DNA of 59,016 nt from Rubripirellula sp. (GTDB taxonomy: Bacteria > Planctomycetota > Planctomycetia > Pirellulales > Pirellulaceae). The position numbers and the translations under genes are program-made. Shown one piece after another: positions 36,645 through 46,285 of this stretch. The notes under the pieces are model-generated. The model was not told the origin of the DNA. It did no database searches and saw nothing but the letters and a program-made list of their open reading frames with translations. The stretch lies in NCBI GenBank assembly GCA_012270385.1, contig JAAXIK010000321.1, forward strand, positions 1 through 59,016, read 5' to 3'. How positions within the stretch are numbered: position 1 is the stretch's first letter; the number at the start of each line of letters is the position of its first letter.

Positions 36645-38056
36645 TGAAATACTCAAGGATAGCGAGTTATAAAACGTACGAGCAAATGTCGGAGCGGTTC
36701 AAGGAATTGGAACTCTCCATTCCGTTTGAAAAAGAGGTGAGTTCTGGTTCGGACTCTCCGCTTCAACAACCGATCGCTTGGAAAAATCAGCAGATCGGTA
36801 ACCGGTTTTGCATTCTTCCCATGGAGGGCTGGGATGGGACTCCCGATGGAAAACCTAGTGATCTCACGTACCGTCGGTGGAAAAGTTTTGGAGCAAGTGG
36901 CGCAAAGCTTATTTGGGGAGGCGAAGCTGTGGCCGTTCGACATGATGGTCGCGCAAATACCAATCAGGTGCTAATACCGGATAGTAAGGGAAGTGAGATC
37001 GAAGAGCTACGGCGGCAAGAGGGTCAAGAGCTCGAACGTACCCAGCAAAGGACGAGTGATTTGGTGATTGGCTTGCAACTTACCCATTCTGGAAGGTACT
37101 CACGTCCTGATCTTGAAGTTGGCCCCGCGCCACTTCCCATTCGTCGAAATGGAGTTTTGGATCGCCGTTTGAGCATCAATGATGATTCAAGACTTTTGTC
37201 AGACGATGACTTAAAAGTATTGATTGATGATTTCATCCAAGCGGCGAAACTCGCAGAAAAGGTGGGGTTTGATTTTGTAGATATCAAACATTGCCACGGC
37301 TACCTGGGGCATGAATTACTTTCCGGCATTGATCGAGCTGGGGAATTTGGTGGCAGCTTTGAAAACCGAACTCGTTTTTTACGTGAAATTACCCATGGAA
37401 TCCGCTCAGCAACTCGTTCTCTGAGTATTGGAGTGAGATTGAGCATTTTTGATTTTCTTCCTTTTTGCATGGGTGAAGATGGCATTGGGATACCTGAAAA
37501 TAATTCAAATGCCGAAGTCTGTTTTGGCGGAGACAGTACAGGTACAGGAGTTGATCTGACTGAACCGTTAGAGTTCATGAACCTCCTTAGATCGCTGAAT
37601 ATCAACCTGGTTTGTACTACAGCTGGTAGTCCTTACTACAACCCGCATATCCAGCGTCCAGCTTTTTTTCCTCCAAGTGACGGGTACCAGCCACCCGAAG
37701 ATCCAATTGTTGGCGTCGCGCGGCAGGTGATGGCTACCAAACACCTTAAAGAGAAGAATCCCGATTTGGTTTTTGTCGGGTCAGGGTACAGTTATCTTCA
37801 GGATTGGCTACCCAATGTTGCACAAGGAGTAGTTCGTAATCATTGGGTTGATTCCGTTGGGCTCGGCCGAATGGTTTTATCCTATCCAAACCTTCCCCGA
37901 GATGTTCTGGAGGGAAGAAGTGTGCATCGGAAGAAAGTTTGCCGTACGTTCAGTGATTGTACGACGGCACCTAGAAATGGATTGGTGAGCGGATGTTTCC
38001 CTTTGGACGATTACTATCGAAAGCGTCCTGAACGGGAAATACTCAAGCGGCTTTAG
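36644..38056 (+). CDS. NADH:flavin oxidoreductase (Old Yellow Enzyme family)
   Basis: 470 residues. The ATG overlaps the stop of the DapA-like gene (TAATG), so the two formed a coupled pair. The OYE barrel is recognisable: NRFCILPMEGWDGTPDGKPS, LIWGGEAVAV, LQLTHSGRYSRP, DIKHCHGYLGHELLSG, FENRTRFLREI and SIGVRLS. The HxxH-type active-site pair in KHCHG is present. The C terminus has three spaced cysteines (CRTFSDC, then SGC) that may be a remnant of the iron-sulfur site of 2,4-dienoyl-CoA-reductase-type members; a fourth ligand is not obvious. It is longer than single-domain OYEs because of an N-terminal extension. Together the pair suggests a small-molecule catabolic step. Confidence 0.9.
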   Translation: MKYSRIASYKTYEQMSERFKELELSIPFEKEVSSGSDSPLQQPIAWKNQQIGNRFCILPMEGWDGTPDGKPSDLTYRRWKSFGASGAKLIWGGEAVAVRHDGRANTNQVLIPDSKGSEIEELRRQEGQELERTQQRTSDLVIGLQLTHSGRYSRPDLEVGPAPLPIRRNGVLDRRLSINDDSRLLSDDDLKVLIDDFIQAAKLAEKVGFDFVDIKHCHGYLGHELLSGIDRAGEFGGSFENRTRFLREITHGIRSATRSLSIGVRLSIFDFLPFCMGEDGIGIPENNSNAEVCFGGDSTGTGVDLTEPLEFMNLLRSLNINLVCTTAGSPYYNPHIQRPAFFPPSDGYQPPEDPIVGVARQVMATKHLKEKNPDLVFVGSGYSYLQDWLPNVAQGVVRNHWVDSVGLGRMVLSYPNLPRDVLEGRSVHRKKVCRTFSDCTTAPRNGLVSGCFPLDDYYRKRPEREILKRL

Positions 38057-38318
38057 ATTCCGAGGTGACAGAATAGCGCATTTTCAAAATCACCAGCTCG
38101 GCTTTCTGCGATCGTATTTTTTGATTTTCCCCAAGGCCGAGAACCTTTTAACGTCGGTTTTCGTCAAGTCTTTCTGCAAAGCTTATGAACGGCGAGCGAT
38201 CATTCCCTGAGTTTCTAACGCGGATAGAGTAGACTGAATAGCACGAGGGGTGTGATCTCGAACGGTATTTCAGACGCTAGTAGTGTGTCTCCTTTCACTT
38301 TTTTATCACAGGTTGAGC

Positions 38319-39323
38319 ATGAGTGACTCCGTTGAAGCGATGCAAGAGGAAGTCGATTCTTTTCGCCAGCGTTACCAGCTCGTCCAAGACATGATCGGCC
38401 GAGTGATTGTTGGCCATGAGGAGATCATTCATGGTGTACTGACTGCGGTTTTATGCGGTGGTCATTGTCTGATTGAAGGGGTACCTGGGTTGGGCAAAAC
38501 GATGCTTGTGAAAACCCTATCTCGTGTACTGGATCTCAATTTTAAGCGAATACAGTTCACTCCGGATTTGATGCCGGCGGATATTCTTGGCACTAATATG
38601 ATCGTTGAGGACGAGTCCGGCAAAAGACAGTTTGAGTTTCAGCAGGGTCCAGTATTCACGCAAATTTTGCTGGCTGACGAGATCAATAGAGCTACACCAA
38701 AAACTCAATCTGCAATGCTCGAAACGATGCAGGAAGGAACGGTTAGTGCGGGGGGAGAGATTTACCGATTGCAGCAACCTTTCTTTGTGTTAGCTACACA
38801 GAATCCAATTGAACAGGAAGGTACTTACCCTCTTCCTGAGGCTCAATTAGATCGTTTCCTTTTCAAACTCGTTGTAGGTTACAGCTCTCGCGATGAGCTC
38901 AATCAGATTGTTCAGAGAACGACTTCGAATGAATCCGCAAACATAGATAAGGTGATGGACGGGCCAGAAATTCTTAAGTGGCAAAGCATGGTGCGCAAAG
39001 TCATCTTGGCACCTCATGTTCAAGATTATCTGGTTCGATTGAATCTCGCAACGCACCCAAACGGTTCTCATACTGCTCCGATTACCAATCAATATGTGCG
39101 TTGGGGAGCGAGCCCGCGTGGGGCTCAGACTCTAGCACTCACTGCGAAAGTGCGGGCACTTCTCGATGGGCGGCTGAATGTGAGCTTTGAGGATATTAGG
39201 CGTGTTTTCTTGCCCGCGATGAGGCACAGAGTATTGATGAATTTCGAAGCTCAAGCTGAGGGTGTCACTTCCGACCAGATCCTGCTGGACATTCTGCAAT
39301 TTGTACCTGAAAAAGGTGATTGA
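38319..39323 (+). CDS. MoxR-family AAA+ ATPase
   Basis: 334 residues from ATG 38319. An AAA_3 domain contains Walker A GVPGLGKT (54-61), an RIQFTPDLMPADILGTNM block, Walker B in ILLADEINRATPK, the sensor stretch VLATQNPIEQEGTYPLPEAQ and the arginine-bearing LDRFLFK. A C-terminal lid domain carries VRWGASPRGAQTL. MoxR ATPases act as chaperones, usually with DUF58 and VWA-domain proteins encoded directly downstream. Here the next gene is ThuA on the opposite strand, so the usual operon is absent. The frame is open upstream to 38283, but ATG 38319 gives the normal N terminus. Confidence 0.93.
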   Translation: MSDSVEAMQEEVDSFRQRYQLVQDMIGRVIVGHEEIIHGVLTAVLCGGHCLIEGVPGLGKTMLVKTLSRVLDLNFKRIQFTPDLMPADILGTNMIVEDESGKRQFEFQQGPVFTQILLADEINRATPKTQSAMLETMQEGTVSAGGEIYRLQQPFFVLATQNPIEQEGTYPLPEAQLDRFLFKLVVGYSSRDELNQIVQRTTSNESANIDKVMDGPEILKWQSMVRKVILAPHVQDYLVRLNLATHPNGSHTAPITNQYVRWGASPRGAQTLALTAKVRALLDGRLNVSFEDIRRVFLPAMRHRVLMNFEAQAEGVTSDQILLDILQFVPEKGD

Positions 39324-39419
39324 TTTTTCACTGATTCATGTATCTTCCGATTGAGCATATATCGAAATGCCCAGCTAACGCCATCTGTTGTTCATCAATG
39401 ATTAAAGCTCAATCATCTA

Positions 39420-40328
39420 TCACTTTGGATCAAGATTTGCGTTTATATCCGAGGTAGCCAGAGTCGATGCTACGCCATCTGATGGTACTGGACTCTTTGC
39501 AATCCAAAGCATGGCGTTAAGAACTACTTTCCGGAAGGATTCGTTTTCCCAATTATCGTGAAAATGACCGCCGGTGAATCCGAAACCCCGCCCGCCGTCG
39601 GGCCGTTTCACTGTCCACATCATGGCCTCTGCCCTACCCTTGGATGCCTGAATGTGTGGGTAGGGGCCTTTCGGGTAAACGTAGGGACCATTTCTCACTT
39701 GATCTGATGGACCTGCAACAAGAATCGGAACAAACTCAAGTCCCTCTACGGTTGCTGGTTCATTCCCATTGATGTCGGAAACAAAACGCATATTGAAATA
39801 CCATTCATCCTTAATCTGAAACGGCTTGACGCCATTAGCGATCGGATGGTCGGGCAATTTGGCAAAAACGGGTTCCCAAATTGGGTTGCAGGAATGCATG
39901 TGCTCGTAATGTCCTCCGATCCACTTTTGGAATTCTCGTCCGGCCTGATCAGGAACAATTTCCACTCCATAGTGCATGAATCCAAGACCCACTCCTTTTT
40001 CCGATAGCGCATCAATAACCTTCATTCGGCGACCTTTTTCCTGAACGACTTCATGTCGTCCGCCTCCATCCATGTAGAACACAATCGCGTCCGCCTCATC
40101 GAGTATCGACTCATCTTTTGGCCACCCATTTAGGCAGTAAGTGACTTCGATGTCTGTATTCTGACGCAGGCACTTGGTGAGTAATTGAACTCCCGCATTG
40201 AATTCATGCATCCTTGGTGGGTGAGATGGCTTGCCGGCGATTAGAACTAATTTTTTTGTCTCGGCATTCGCGATCAAAGGCAACAAAGTATACGTTAGCG
40301 CGAAAAGTGCGATCATTCGCCTGCTCAT
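39420..40328 (-). CDS. Secreted ThuA-like protein
   Basis: 302 residues with a signal peptide (MIALFALTYTLLPLIANAET). The ThuA fold, a glutamine-amidotransferase-like domain named from trehalose utilisation, starts at KLVLIAGKPSHPP and continues with DADAIVFYMDGGGRHEV-type sequence, VGLGFMHYGVEI and a WIGGHYEHM block. Later GGRGFGFTGGHFHDNWENES and VLNAMLWIAK are the typical C-terminal blocks. In planctomycetes such proteins often sit in sugar-degradation clusters; their reaction is unknown. The gene converges with moxR across a 96-base gap and lies downstream of the kinase/ECF pair, 160 bases away. Confidence 0.92.
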   Translation of the reverse strand: MSRRMIALFALTYTLLPLIANAETKKLVLIAGKPSHPPRMHEFNAGVQLLTKCLRQNTDIEVTYCLNGWPKDESILDEADAIVFYMDGGGRHEVVQEKGRRMKVIDALSEKGVGLGFMHYGVEIVPDQAGREFQKWIGGHYEHMHSCNPIWEPVFAKLPDHPIANGVKPFQIKDEWYFNMRFVSDINGNEPATVEGLEFVPILVAGPSDQVRNGPYVYPKGPYPHIQASKGRAEAMMWTVKRPDGGRGFGFTGGHFHDNWENESFRKVVLNAMLWIAKSPVPSDGVASTLATSDINANLDPK

Positions 40329-40488
40329 TTGGCAACCTAATAGGAATCTTGAGTAATGGTTGAGTTGACTTGCTGGGAATTCAAAACACGAATCCCTTGC
40401 TTGATCTAGACGAATACTTTAGCAGCTTTCGAGACCGAACAAGGTTCGATTCAAAAGAATAATCAGACAGAATCTTGATAGCACTGCA

Positions 40489-42867
40489 TCATCTTTTTGC
40501 GTCGGATTCATTTCCGTGTTGTAGCCACCAACGCCTTGAGTCTTCAGTGGTCCACGGAAAGCGTGTTTGCAAGTTTTCAATCTGAATAATGAAATCTTCG
40601 ATCGAACCGAAACGATCCTCGGATTTTTTTGCCATGCACTTTAAGATCAGTTTTGCGAATTCGGCTGGAACCTCTTCACCACGGCGAGTGGTTAAATCGA
40701 TTGGATTTTGATTGATGATGATTGTTAAAAGAGATTCCGGATCTGAATCAAAAAATGGCGTCGAACCCGTTGCAAGAAAATAGGCAACGCACCCAAGGGA
40801 GTAGATGTCCGAACGTTGATCAACCTGGTCGAGGTGATGAAATCTTTCCGGTGCCATGTACATGGGGGTTCCTGACCATCTTGCTGACGGTGAGCTATAG
40901 AACTCAAGGGTCGGGGTGATTGGTTTTGAAAGACCATAATCAAAGAGAACAGCCCAATCGCCGACAGCTTGATCAAGTGAAAGCATGATGTTCTGTGGTT
41001 TGATATCCAGGTGCAACAAGCGTTTCTGGTGTGCCTCTGCGACTGCTTCACATACTTGTCTAAGAATGAAAAGCACTCGACCGAGAGGCTGATATCCACT
41101 GCGGTCCACTACCTCTTGGAGTGTAAGTCCGCGTAAGAATTCCATGACACAGTACGATTCACCATCCTCGGATCGACCGTAATCGTAAATGGTCACACTG
41201 TGGGGGTTACTCAGTGAAGCTGCCAATCTTGCTTCACGATCAAAACGCATCTGATCCTCTTTACGCTGAGTCCCGCCAATCATCACTTTCAATGCTGTAT
41301 CTCTGCCAAGTTGTTGGTGCTTTGCTCGAAAAACAAGCCCCATTCCACCGGCACCCACTTCCTCACATACCTTGTATCGACTGAGAGGGTGCACCGCTGC
41401 GCGTTCGTCAGCGGTTGCTCTTGCAAGAAAAGCAGCCGCAATAGTTACCGATAAGAATAAGAGACTTCCCAGTAAGATAAAGCCAGCTTGGACGATCTGG
41501 ACGGTAGCGAACGCTTGACTGGCTGAACGTTCGACAATCACTCCGATACCAGAGTCGCTGTTCCATCGCCAAGAACCGACAACTTCTATCCCCGCATAGT
41601 TACGATACGGCTCAATCTCTCCCTCACTTCGACCACTGACCACACTCGCAGCCGCTCTTGTGAGTGGCATACTGCTTCGGGTTAGCTTTTTGTGATTGGA
41701 TGTTTGAATGGGAAAACCTGGGTCAGCAACACGCAGCGAGGCCCCAATTTCTTCTACGGTGACATCGAGTCTTTTGGAGGAGGCAAGCGTTGCAGCACGA
41801 GGGCTTTCGGTGAGCATCGTGCCTATCTCGTTGACTGCATAAGCATCTAAATTACCGGCATTAGCGATATCAAAAAACATTCGGCTGAATTCCTGATACA
41901 TGCCGATTCGCGTGACCAACATGATCGCCAACACAGAATTGTTCTCATTGCGCACAGCAGTCAGCACGCCCATCTCTGGGTTATTTGGTGAAGCGTCAGA
42001 GGATTCTGGATTCTTAAACGGTCCGAAGATGACTGCATCACCTTTCTTCGCACGATCGAGTTGTGTCTGGATATCACGCTCTTCACGAATACTCTGGCTG
42101 ATCAATGCTGGAAGGTTAGAACAGCGAAAATGATTTTCGGAATCCCACACGGCAAATTGCACCGTGTTCACTCCCGATAATCTTCGAAGTTGATCTGCGA
42201 TGATGTTTTGGCTGGCATTGAGCTGATTGGGGTCTAATTCTTGATTACTACCCTGGTCCACAAGTAGGTGGACTGCATTCTGTATCTCCGGTTCCCTCGT
42301 CCATGATTCCACCAAGTGTGATTTGTCAGAAAGAAATCGCCGAGCAGCATGAGAAACACTGTCAGAAACCCCTCGCATTTCATCTTGCACAGCCTGCTTC
42401 ATCGTCGAATGGACTTGCGCGTAGGTAATCCAACCAATTAAGGCCGTAGGTAATAATGCGGTTATCCACAGCCAAGTATTGTTACGACGTCGCGATTTAC
42501 GAGTCTGTGATTTTAAGAGAAAGTTGCTCGCGACCTGTTGAGGTGCAGGATCCTTGGAAGTTTGGTCTAAATCTCGCCCCGATTTGGATGAGCGTGTGGC
42601 AAGATCATCTTCTTCCAAAGCTGATGAAGTAGAGTCGAGCTTAAGAGCATCCTTCGCGGAGGTTATGTAACGAAACGTCTCCGGGTTTGAACCTTCTCTT
42701 CGAGCCCGATTGGGATGATGTTCTTTTAGAAGCGAGGTCAACTCATCAAAAATAAGCTCACCGTATTTTTCTCTAGCATCTTCTAGAAAACTCGCATGCT
42801 TGGATGAATCTAGTTCCTCCATGGCGAAGAACAGTCCGCGAACCTGTTCGTACTGTTCAGGAGTCAT
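40489..42867 (-). CDS. Membrane Ser/Thr protein kinase with extracytoplasmic sensor domain
   Basis: 792 residues. A cytoplasmic N-terminal part (1-130, basic at its end) is followed by membrane helix 1 (about 131-150), an outer sensor of about 310 residues resembling a double-Cache domain (GIEVVGSWRWNSDSGIGVIV near its end), membrane helix 2 (about 460-483) and a C-terminal Hanks-type kinase (about 498-765). Kinase residues: GAGGMG loop (505-510), ALK lysine 527, HLDIKPQN catalytic loop (619-626) and DYG (643-645), with APE at 672-674. The catalytic loop has HLD, not HRD, so it is a non-RD kinase. The start overlaps the ECF sigma gene by 11 bases. It probably links an external ligand to that sigma factor. 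Confidence 0.93.
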   Translation of the reverse strand: MTPEQYEQVRGLFFAMEELDSSKHASFLEDAREKYGELIFDELTSLLKEHHPNRARREGSNPETFRYITSAKDALKLDSTSSALEEDDLATRSSKSGRDLDQTSKDPAPQQVASNFLLKSQTRKSRRRNNTWLWITALLPTALIGWITYAQVHSTMKQAVQDEMRGVSDSVSHAARRFLSDKSHLVESWTREPEIQNAVHLLVDQGSNQELDPNQLNASQNIIADQLRRLSGVNTVQFAVWDSENHFRCSNLPALISQSIREERDIQTQLDRAKKGDAVIFGPFKNPESSDASPNNPEMGVLTAVRNENNSVLAIMLVTRIGMYQEFSRMFFDIANAGNLDAYAVNEIGTMLTESPRAATLASSKRLDVTVEEIGASLRVADPGFPIQTSNHKKLTRSSMPLTRAAASVVSGRSEGEIEPYRNYAGIEVVGSWRWNSDSGIGVIVERSASQAFATVQIVQAGFILLGSLLFLSVTIAAAFLARATADERAAVHPLSRYKVCEEVGAGGMGLVFRAKHQQLGRDTALKVMIGGTQRKEDQMRFDREARLAASLSNPHSVTIYDYGRSEDGESYCVMEFLRGLTLQEVVDRSGYQPLGRVLFILRQVCEAVAEAHQKRLLHLDIKPQNIMLSLDQAVGDWAVLFDYGLSKPITPTLEFYSSPSARWSGTPMYMAPERFHHLDQVDQRSDIYSLGCVAYFLATGSTPFFDSDPESLLTIIINQNPIDLTTRRGEEVPAEFAKLILKCMAKKSEDRFGSIEDFIIQIENLQTRFPWTTEDSRRWWLQHGNESDAKR

Positions 42868-43483
42868 CGAGATTCCGCCTTAAGGGTTTGATTTCACTTT
42901 CGAGTTTTTGGGTCGCGCTTGCTGAAGTTCGATCCTTCTTTAACTCTCTTCGTATCCATGCGCGTGCCATGGACCAGTCTTGCTCGACGGTTCGTAGACC
43001 AAGATCCAATTCCGAGGAAATTTCCTGCATCGTTAATCCACCAAAAAAACGCAGTTCCACAATTCGAGCCTGCCGTTCATTTAAGGTGGAAAGAAGTGAG
43101 AGAAGTTCATCTAGTGCAACAACATCTTCATCCTGATTAAGCCTGAACGTGCATTCATCATCTAATTGTAGCTGCTTCCAATCGCCACCGCGTTTCAACG
43201 ATTGAACCTTCCTTGCATGGTCTACAAGAATCCTTCGCATGATGGTTGCGCCCACCGCAAAGAAGTGTGTCTTTCCTTTCCAGCTCACTTTTGATTGATC
43301 CACCATGCGGACGTAAGCTTGATGGACCAAGGACACTGAACTTAATCTGGCACGTTTCGGTTCGTGCTGGAGGTACTTTGCGGCTAAGCGACGGAGATCG
43401 TCATACATTAGCGTGAATAACTTATCTGTTTCATCGTGATCCTTCTTTTCACGATTATTCAATAAGTTACTGATGGATTTCAT
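42857..43483 (-). CDS. ECF sigma factor of the kinase-linked (Sig-70_X6-type) group
   Basis: 208 residues. Region 2 holds LFTLMYDDLRRLAAKYLQHE, SLVHQAYVRMVDQSKVSWKG and FFAVGATIMRRILVDHARKV, wording characteristic of the planctomycete/acidobacterial ECF group described as Sig-70_X6. Region 4 holds ARIVELRFFGGLTMQEISSE and a helix-turn-helix in GLRTVEQDWSMARAWIRREL. Both halves are intact. Its 3' end overlaps the kinase gene by 11 bases, indicating coupled translation; in this group a Ser/Thr kinase replaces the usual anti-sigma factor. No anti-sigma gene is nearby. Likely output genes cannot be read from the sequence. Confidence 0.94.
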   Translation of the reverse strand: MKSISNLLNNREKKDHDETDKLFTLMYDDLRRLAAKYLQHEPKRARLSSVSLVHQAYVRMVDQSKVSWKGKTHFFAVGATIMRRILVDHARKVQSLKRGGDWKQLQLDDECTFRLNQDEDVVALDELLSLLSTLNERQARIVELRFFGGLTMQEISSELDLGLRTVEQDWSMARAWIRRELKKDRTSASATQKLESEIKPLRRNLDDS

Positions 43484-43746
43484 AGATGACGAAGTTGCTG
43501 GTTAAGGTCGTCAGATGGGACTTTATATCTTACCAACGTAAAGGGGATGGTAAATTCTTTCTTTACCTGATCACAAAGCACAGAGAGAGATACTGATTCG
43601 GAGGGTCATGAGTGATCACTGCACTCTCACAATTTTTATTACTGGACCACGCCGAATATCGAGCACGAGGTTTTGAGTGATATAGAAACCGAAGATAAGG
43701 CGTATTAATTTTCCCTCAAGGTTTGTGCTCAGTTGAGTGAGGACAC

Positions 43747-44541
43747 TTAGGAGTCGTTGGATTCCTCACTGGAAGTTTTATCGGTATCACCATTGTCATT
43801 ACGTTCAAGCTTGTCTTCAGGTGGTTCATTCACCGCGTCGGCGTTTTCACTTGAATCAAGAAGGATTTGCTCAAGGGCATTCTTGCTTGGATCATCTTCC
43901 AATCGCTCCGCAGCATTAACCGATTGATTGAAACGAAGGGGTGTGCCGCGTCGGGGCTCTTCGGTTCCTGTGGGCGGTAAGGGCGCGGCTGACCGTTGTG
44001 TGGGCTGACCACCATTGAATGGCCAAAATCCCAGATTTGGCGCTTTGCCAAGCGCCAAGAGGATCAATCCTGCGAGGGGTAGAGAAACTAATCCACCCAA
44101 GATGATGCCAACCAAAGTTCCTAATCCGGATGATTGGCGTCGTGATGATTCACGACCTTTTGGAAACTCGATTGGATTAGATCCAAGGTTATCTCCACTG
44201 TCCCAACTTTTTAATTCTAGAGGTGATTCATCTTCCGGGATTTCATTCGGCAATGTTTGCTGACTCGGAACCCCTAAACTTATGTCGACTGGATCGAGTC
44301 CAATTTGATCACCTAATCCAGAAAAATTGATTTCGTGGCCCGTATCTGAAGAGGGTTCGATCAAGGGCTGTTGATCATGACCCGCATCAACCATGATCAA
44401 CTCTGGCGGTAAGCTTGCGACCACCTCTTGCATGGGAAATTGATCGCCACACCATGGGCACTGAACCAGCGTGCTCCCCGATAGGTTCAGATCGGTAATA
44501 CGATAAGGGTCGCCACATCGCGGACAGGAAGAGATAATCAT
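43747..44541 (-). CDS. Zinc-ribbon membrane protein
   Basis: 264 residues. An N-terminal zinc ribbon has two CxxC pairs (SCPRCGD and QCPWCGDQFP), followed by VVASLPPELIMVD, wording common in planctomycete membrane proteins of this type. A long acidic, disordered part precedes one membrane helix (about 143-165, LGTLVGIILGGLVSLPLAGL). The C-terminal 100 residues are acidic and Pro/Asn-rich. With the ribbon first and one helix, it is probably a single-pass protein with the zinc site in the cytoplasm. Function unknown. The kinase-linked sigma gene lies downstream on the same strand after 263 bases. Confidence 0.82.
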   Translation of the reverse strand: MIISSCPRCGDPYRITDLNLSGSTLVQCPWCGDQFPMQEVVASLPPELIMVDAGHDQQPLIEPSSDTGHEINFSGLGDQIGLDPVDISLGVPSQQTLPNEIPEDESPLELKSWDSGDNLGSNPIEFPKGRESSRRQSSGLGTLVGIILGGLVSLPLAGLILLALGKAPNLGFWPFNGGQPTQRSAAPLPPTGTEEPRRGTPLRFNQSVNAAERLEDDPSKNALEQILLDSSENADAVNEPPEDKLERNDNGDTDKTSSEESNDS

Positions 44542-44626
44542 AGGCGTGCGATACGAAGTGCTGTTTGGGCGTGACTGATCATTCTAACTTTTTGGATCGG
44601 TATTCTATCGGAATTACATGGAGGTT

Positions 44627-46150
44627 TTAAATTCCATAGAGAGGTTCTAATTTATTCTTCAAATAATTAATCAGATATTCTGGCGACAGAGTGTCACCTG
44701 TTGCATTTTTTACAATTTCCTCGCTGTTCATGGTTCGTCCATGACGATGTACTGTGTCACGCGACCACTCCAAAAGTTTGTCGAATTGTCCATTAGCTAG
44801 ATTCTGATGTAAATCACCGATTGCAGTCTCAGCAGATGCAAAAAGCTGCGCGCCAATGAGATTGCCAAGGGTATAGGTAGGGAAATAACCAAATAATCCG
44901 GCGCTCCAGTGCACATCTTGCAATACTCCGTCGCGGTCTTCCTCCACCGTGATTCCTAAATCTTGGTGGTACCTGGTATTCCAAGCCTCTGAAAGATCTT
45001 CAACACCAAGTGTTCCCTCTATTAACATTTTCTCCAGATCATAGCGAATGATGATATGTAAATTGTAAGTCGCTTCATCTGCTTCAACACGGATCAGACT
45101 CGGTCGTATTTCATTGGCAGCGAAGTACAATTCACTGACAGGTTGGCTTCCCAATTGAGGCCCGAATTGTGCTTCCAATTTCGGTGCGATCCAAGTCCAG
45201 AAAGCCTCACTGCGTCCGACTTGATTTTCCCACATTCTTGACTGTGATTCGTGGATCCCCAAGGAACAATAAGAGCCCAAGGGGAGTCCAAATGCGTCAG
45301 GATCAAGACCCTGTTCGTACATTCCGTGACCCGCTTCATGCATGGTGCCAAACAGTCCTGTGGCAAGGTCACTTGGATCATATCGAGTTAAGATCCTACA
45401 GTCGTGTGGACCAAGGGTTGTGCAGAAAGGATGAGATGTTTCGTCAAGTCTTCCACGGCCAAAATCGAACCCAATGGATTCAGCCACCATTCGGCTCAAT
45501 TCTCTTTGTTTTTCGATCGGTAGACTTTGACGAAATAGATTGGGGTTGGGTTTTTGGTTTGAGATGCCGATTCGTTTGATGAGATCCACCAGCGGTATTC
45601 TTAGATTTTCAAATAGCTGATCGAGGTGCTGTGTGCGTGCACAAGGTTCATACTCATCAATCAGTGACTCATATCGTCTTAAATCGGTACCCTCTTTTAG
45701 TCGATCACCAACCTCTCGTTTCAGATTCACGATTTCTTTCAGTATCGGTTTGAATTCTTCAAAACAATTGTTTTTCCTTGCGGAGTCCCACTGCTGTTGA
45801 CCCCGTACCGTCAGGGTTGCAAGTTTCTTTACGAGATCCGTAGAGAGCTTTGTATCTCGCTGAAGATCTCCATGTAGTTTTTTAATGGTGATCACACTGA
45901 GATCAGTGGAATTCTCCTTGTCAACTAGATTGAAAAGTTGTTCGATGCTGTCTTTGTATTTTGCATCAGTGCGCTTTTGATGAGCTAATCCTCGTAATGT
46001 TGAAACTTGCTCAGCTCGATATTCTCCTGCAGCAATTGGCATTCCTGTTCGCTCATCCCATTCAAGGGCATCAGCTGCGGAGTGTAAGAGTGCAGCTTGC
46101 TGGGCATTCTGGCTAACAAACTCAAAATGATTATTCTGCTGGATAGTCAT
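44627..46150 (-). CDS. Metallocarboxypeptidase, M32 family (Taq carboxypeptidase)
   Basis: 507 residues, the usual M32 length, cytoplasmic. It removes C-terminal residues from peptides using zinc. The HExxH-type site reads HEAGHGMYEQG, the downstream ligand glutamate lies in GIHESQSRMWENQVGRS, and CTTLGPHDCRILTRYD and IRPSLIRVEADEATYNLH are M32-specific blocks. I chose ATG 46150; an upstream TTG at 46228 is in frame, but its 26 residues do not resemble the family. No clear Shine-Dalgarno precedes either start. All catalytic residues are present. Confidence 0.94.
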   Translation of the reverse strand: MTIQQNNHFEFVSQNAQQAALLHSAADALEWDERTGMPIAAGEYRAEQVSTLRGLAHQKRTDAKYKDSIEQLFNLVDKENSTDLSVITIKKLHGDLQRDTKLSTDLVKKLATLTVRGQQQWDSARKNNCFEEFKPILKEIVNLKREVGDRLKEGTDLRRYESLIDEYEPCARTQHLDQLFENLRIPLVDLIKRIGISNQKPNPNLFRQSLPIEKQRELSRMVAESIGFDFGRGRLDETSHPFCTTLGPHDCRILTRYDPSDLATGLFGTMHEAGHGMYEQGLDPDAFGLPLGSYCSLGIHESQSRMWENQVGRSEAFWTWIAPKLEAQFGPQLGSQPVSELYFAANEIRPSLIRVEADEATYNLHIIIRYDLEKMLIEGTLGVEDLSEAWNTRYHQDLGITVEEDRDGVLQDVHWSAGLFGYFPTYTLGNLIGAQLFASAETAIGDLHQNLANGQFDKLLEWSRDTVHRHGRTMNSEEIVKNATGDTLSPEYLINYLKNKLEPLYGI

Positions 46151-46285
46151 GCTCTGGAGGTATAGATGTAAGGGTTCGTTATTTAATAGATGACTCGGCA
46201 ATCTTGCCAACGATTTGCTAGGTTTCAAATCTTCTTGGGTAACACGTTAAATCAAGCGAATGACGTGTTCTTTAGCCCGCTAATT

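Noticed and set aside
38097-38141. Inverted repeat CTCGGC/GCCGAG as a terminator of the Old Yellow Enzyme gene
   Set aside because: The loop is over 30 bases and the T-run is short and displaced; too weak to list as a feature.
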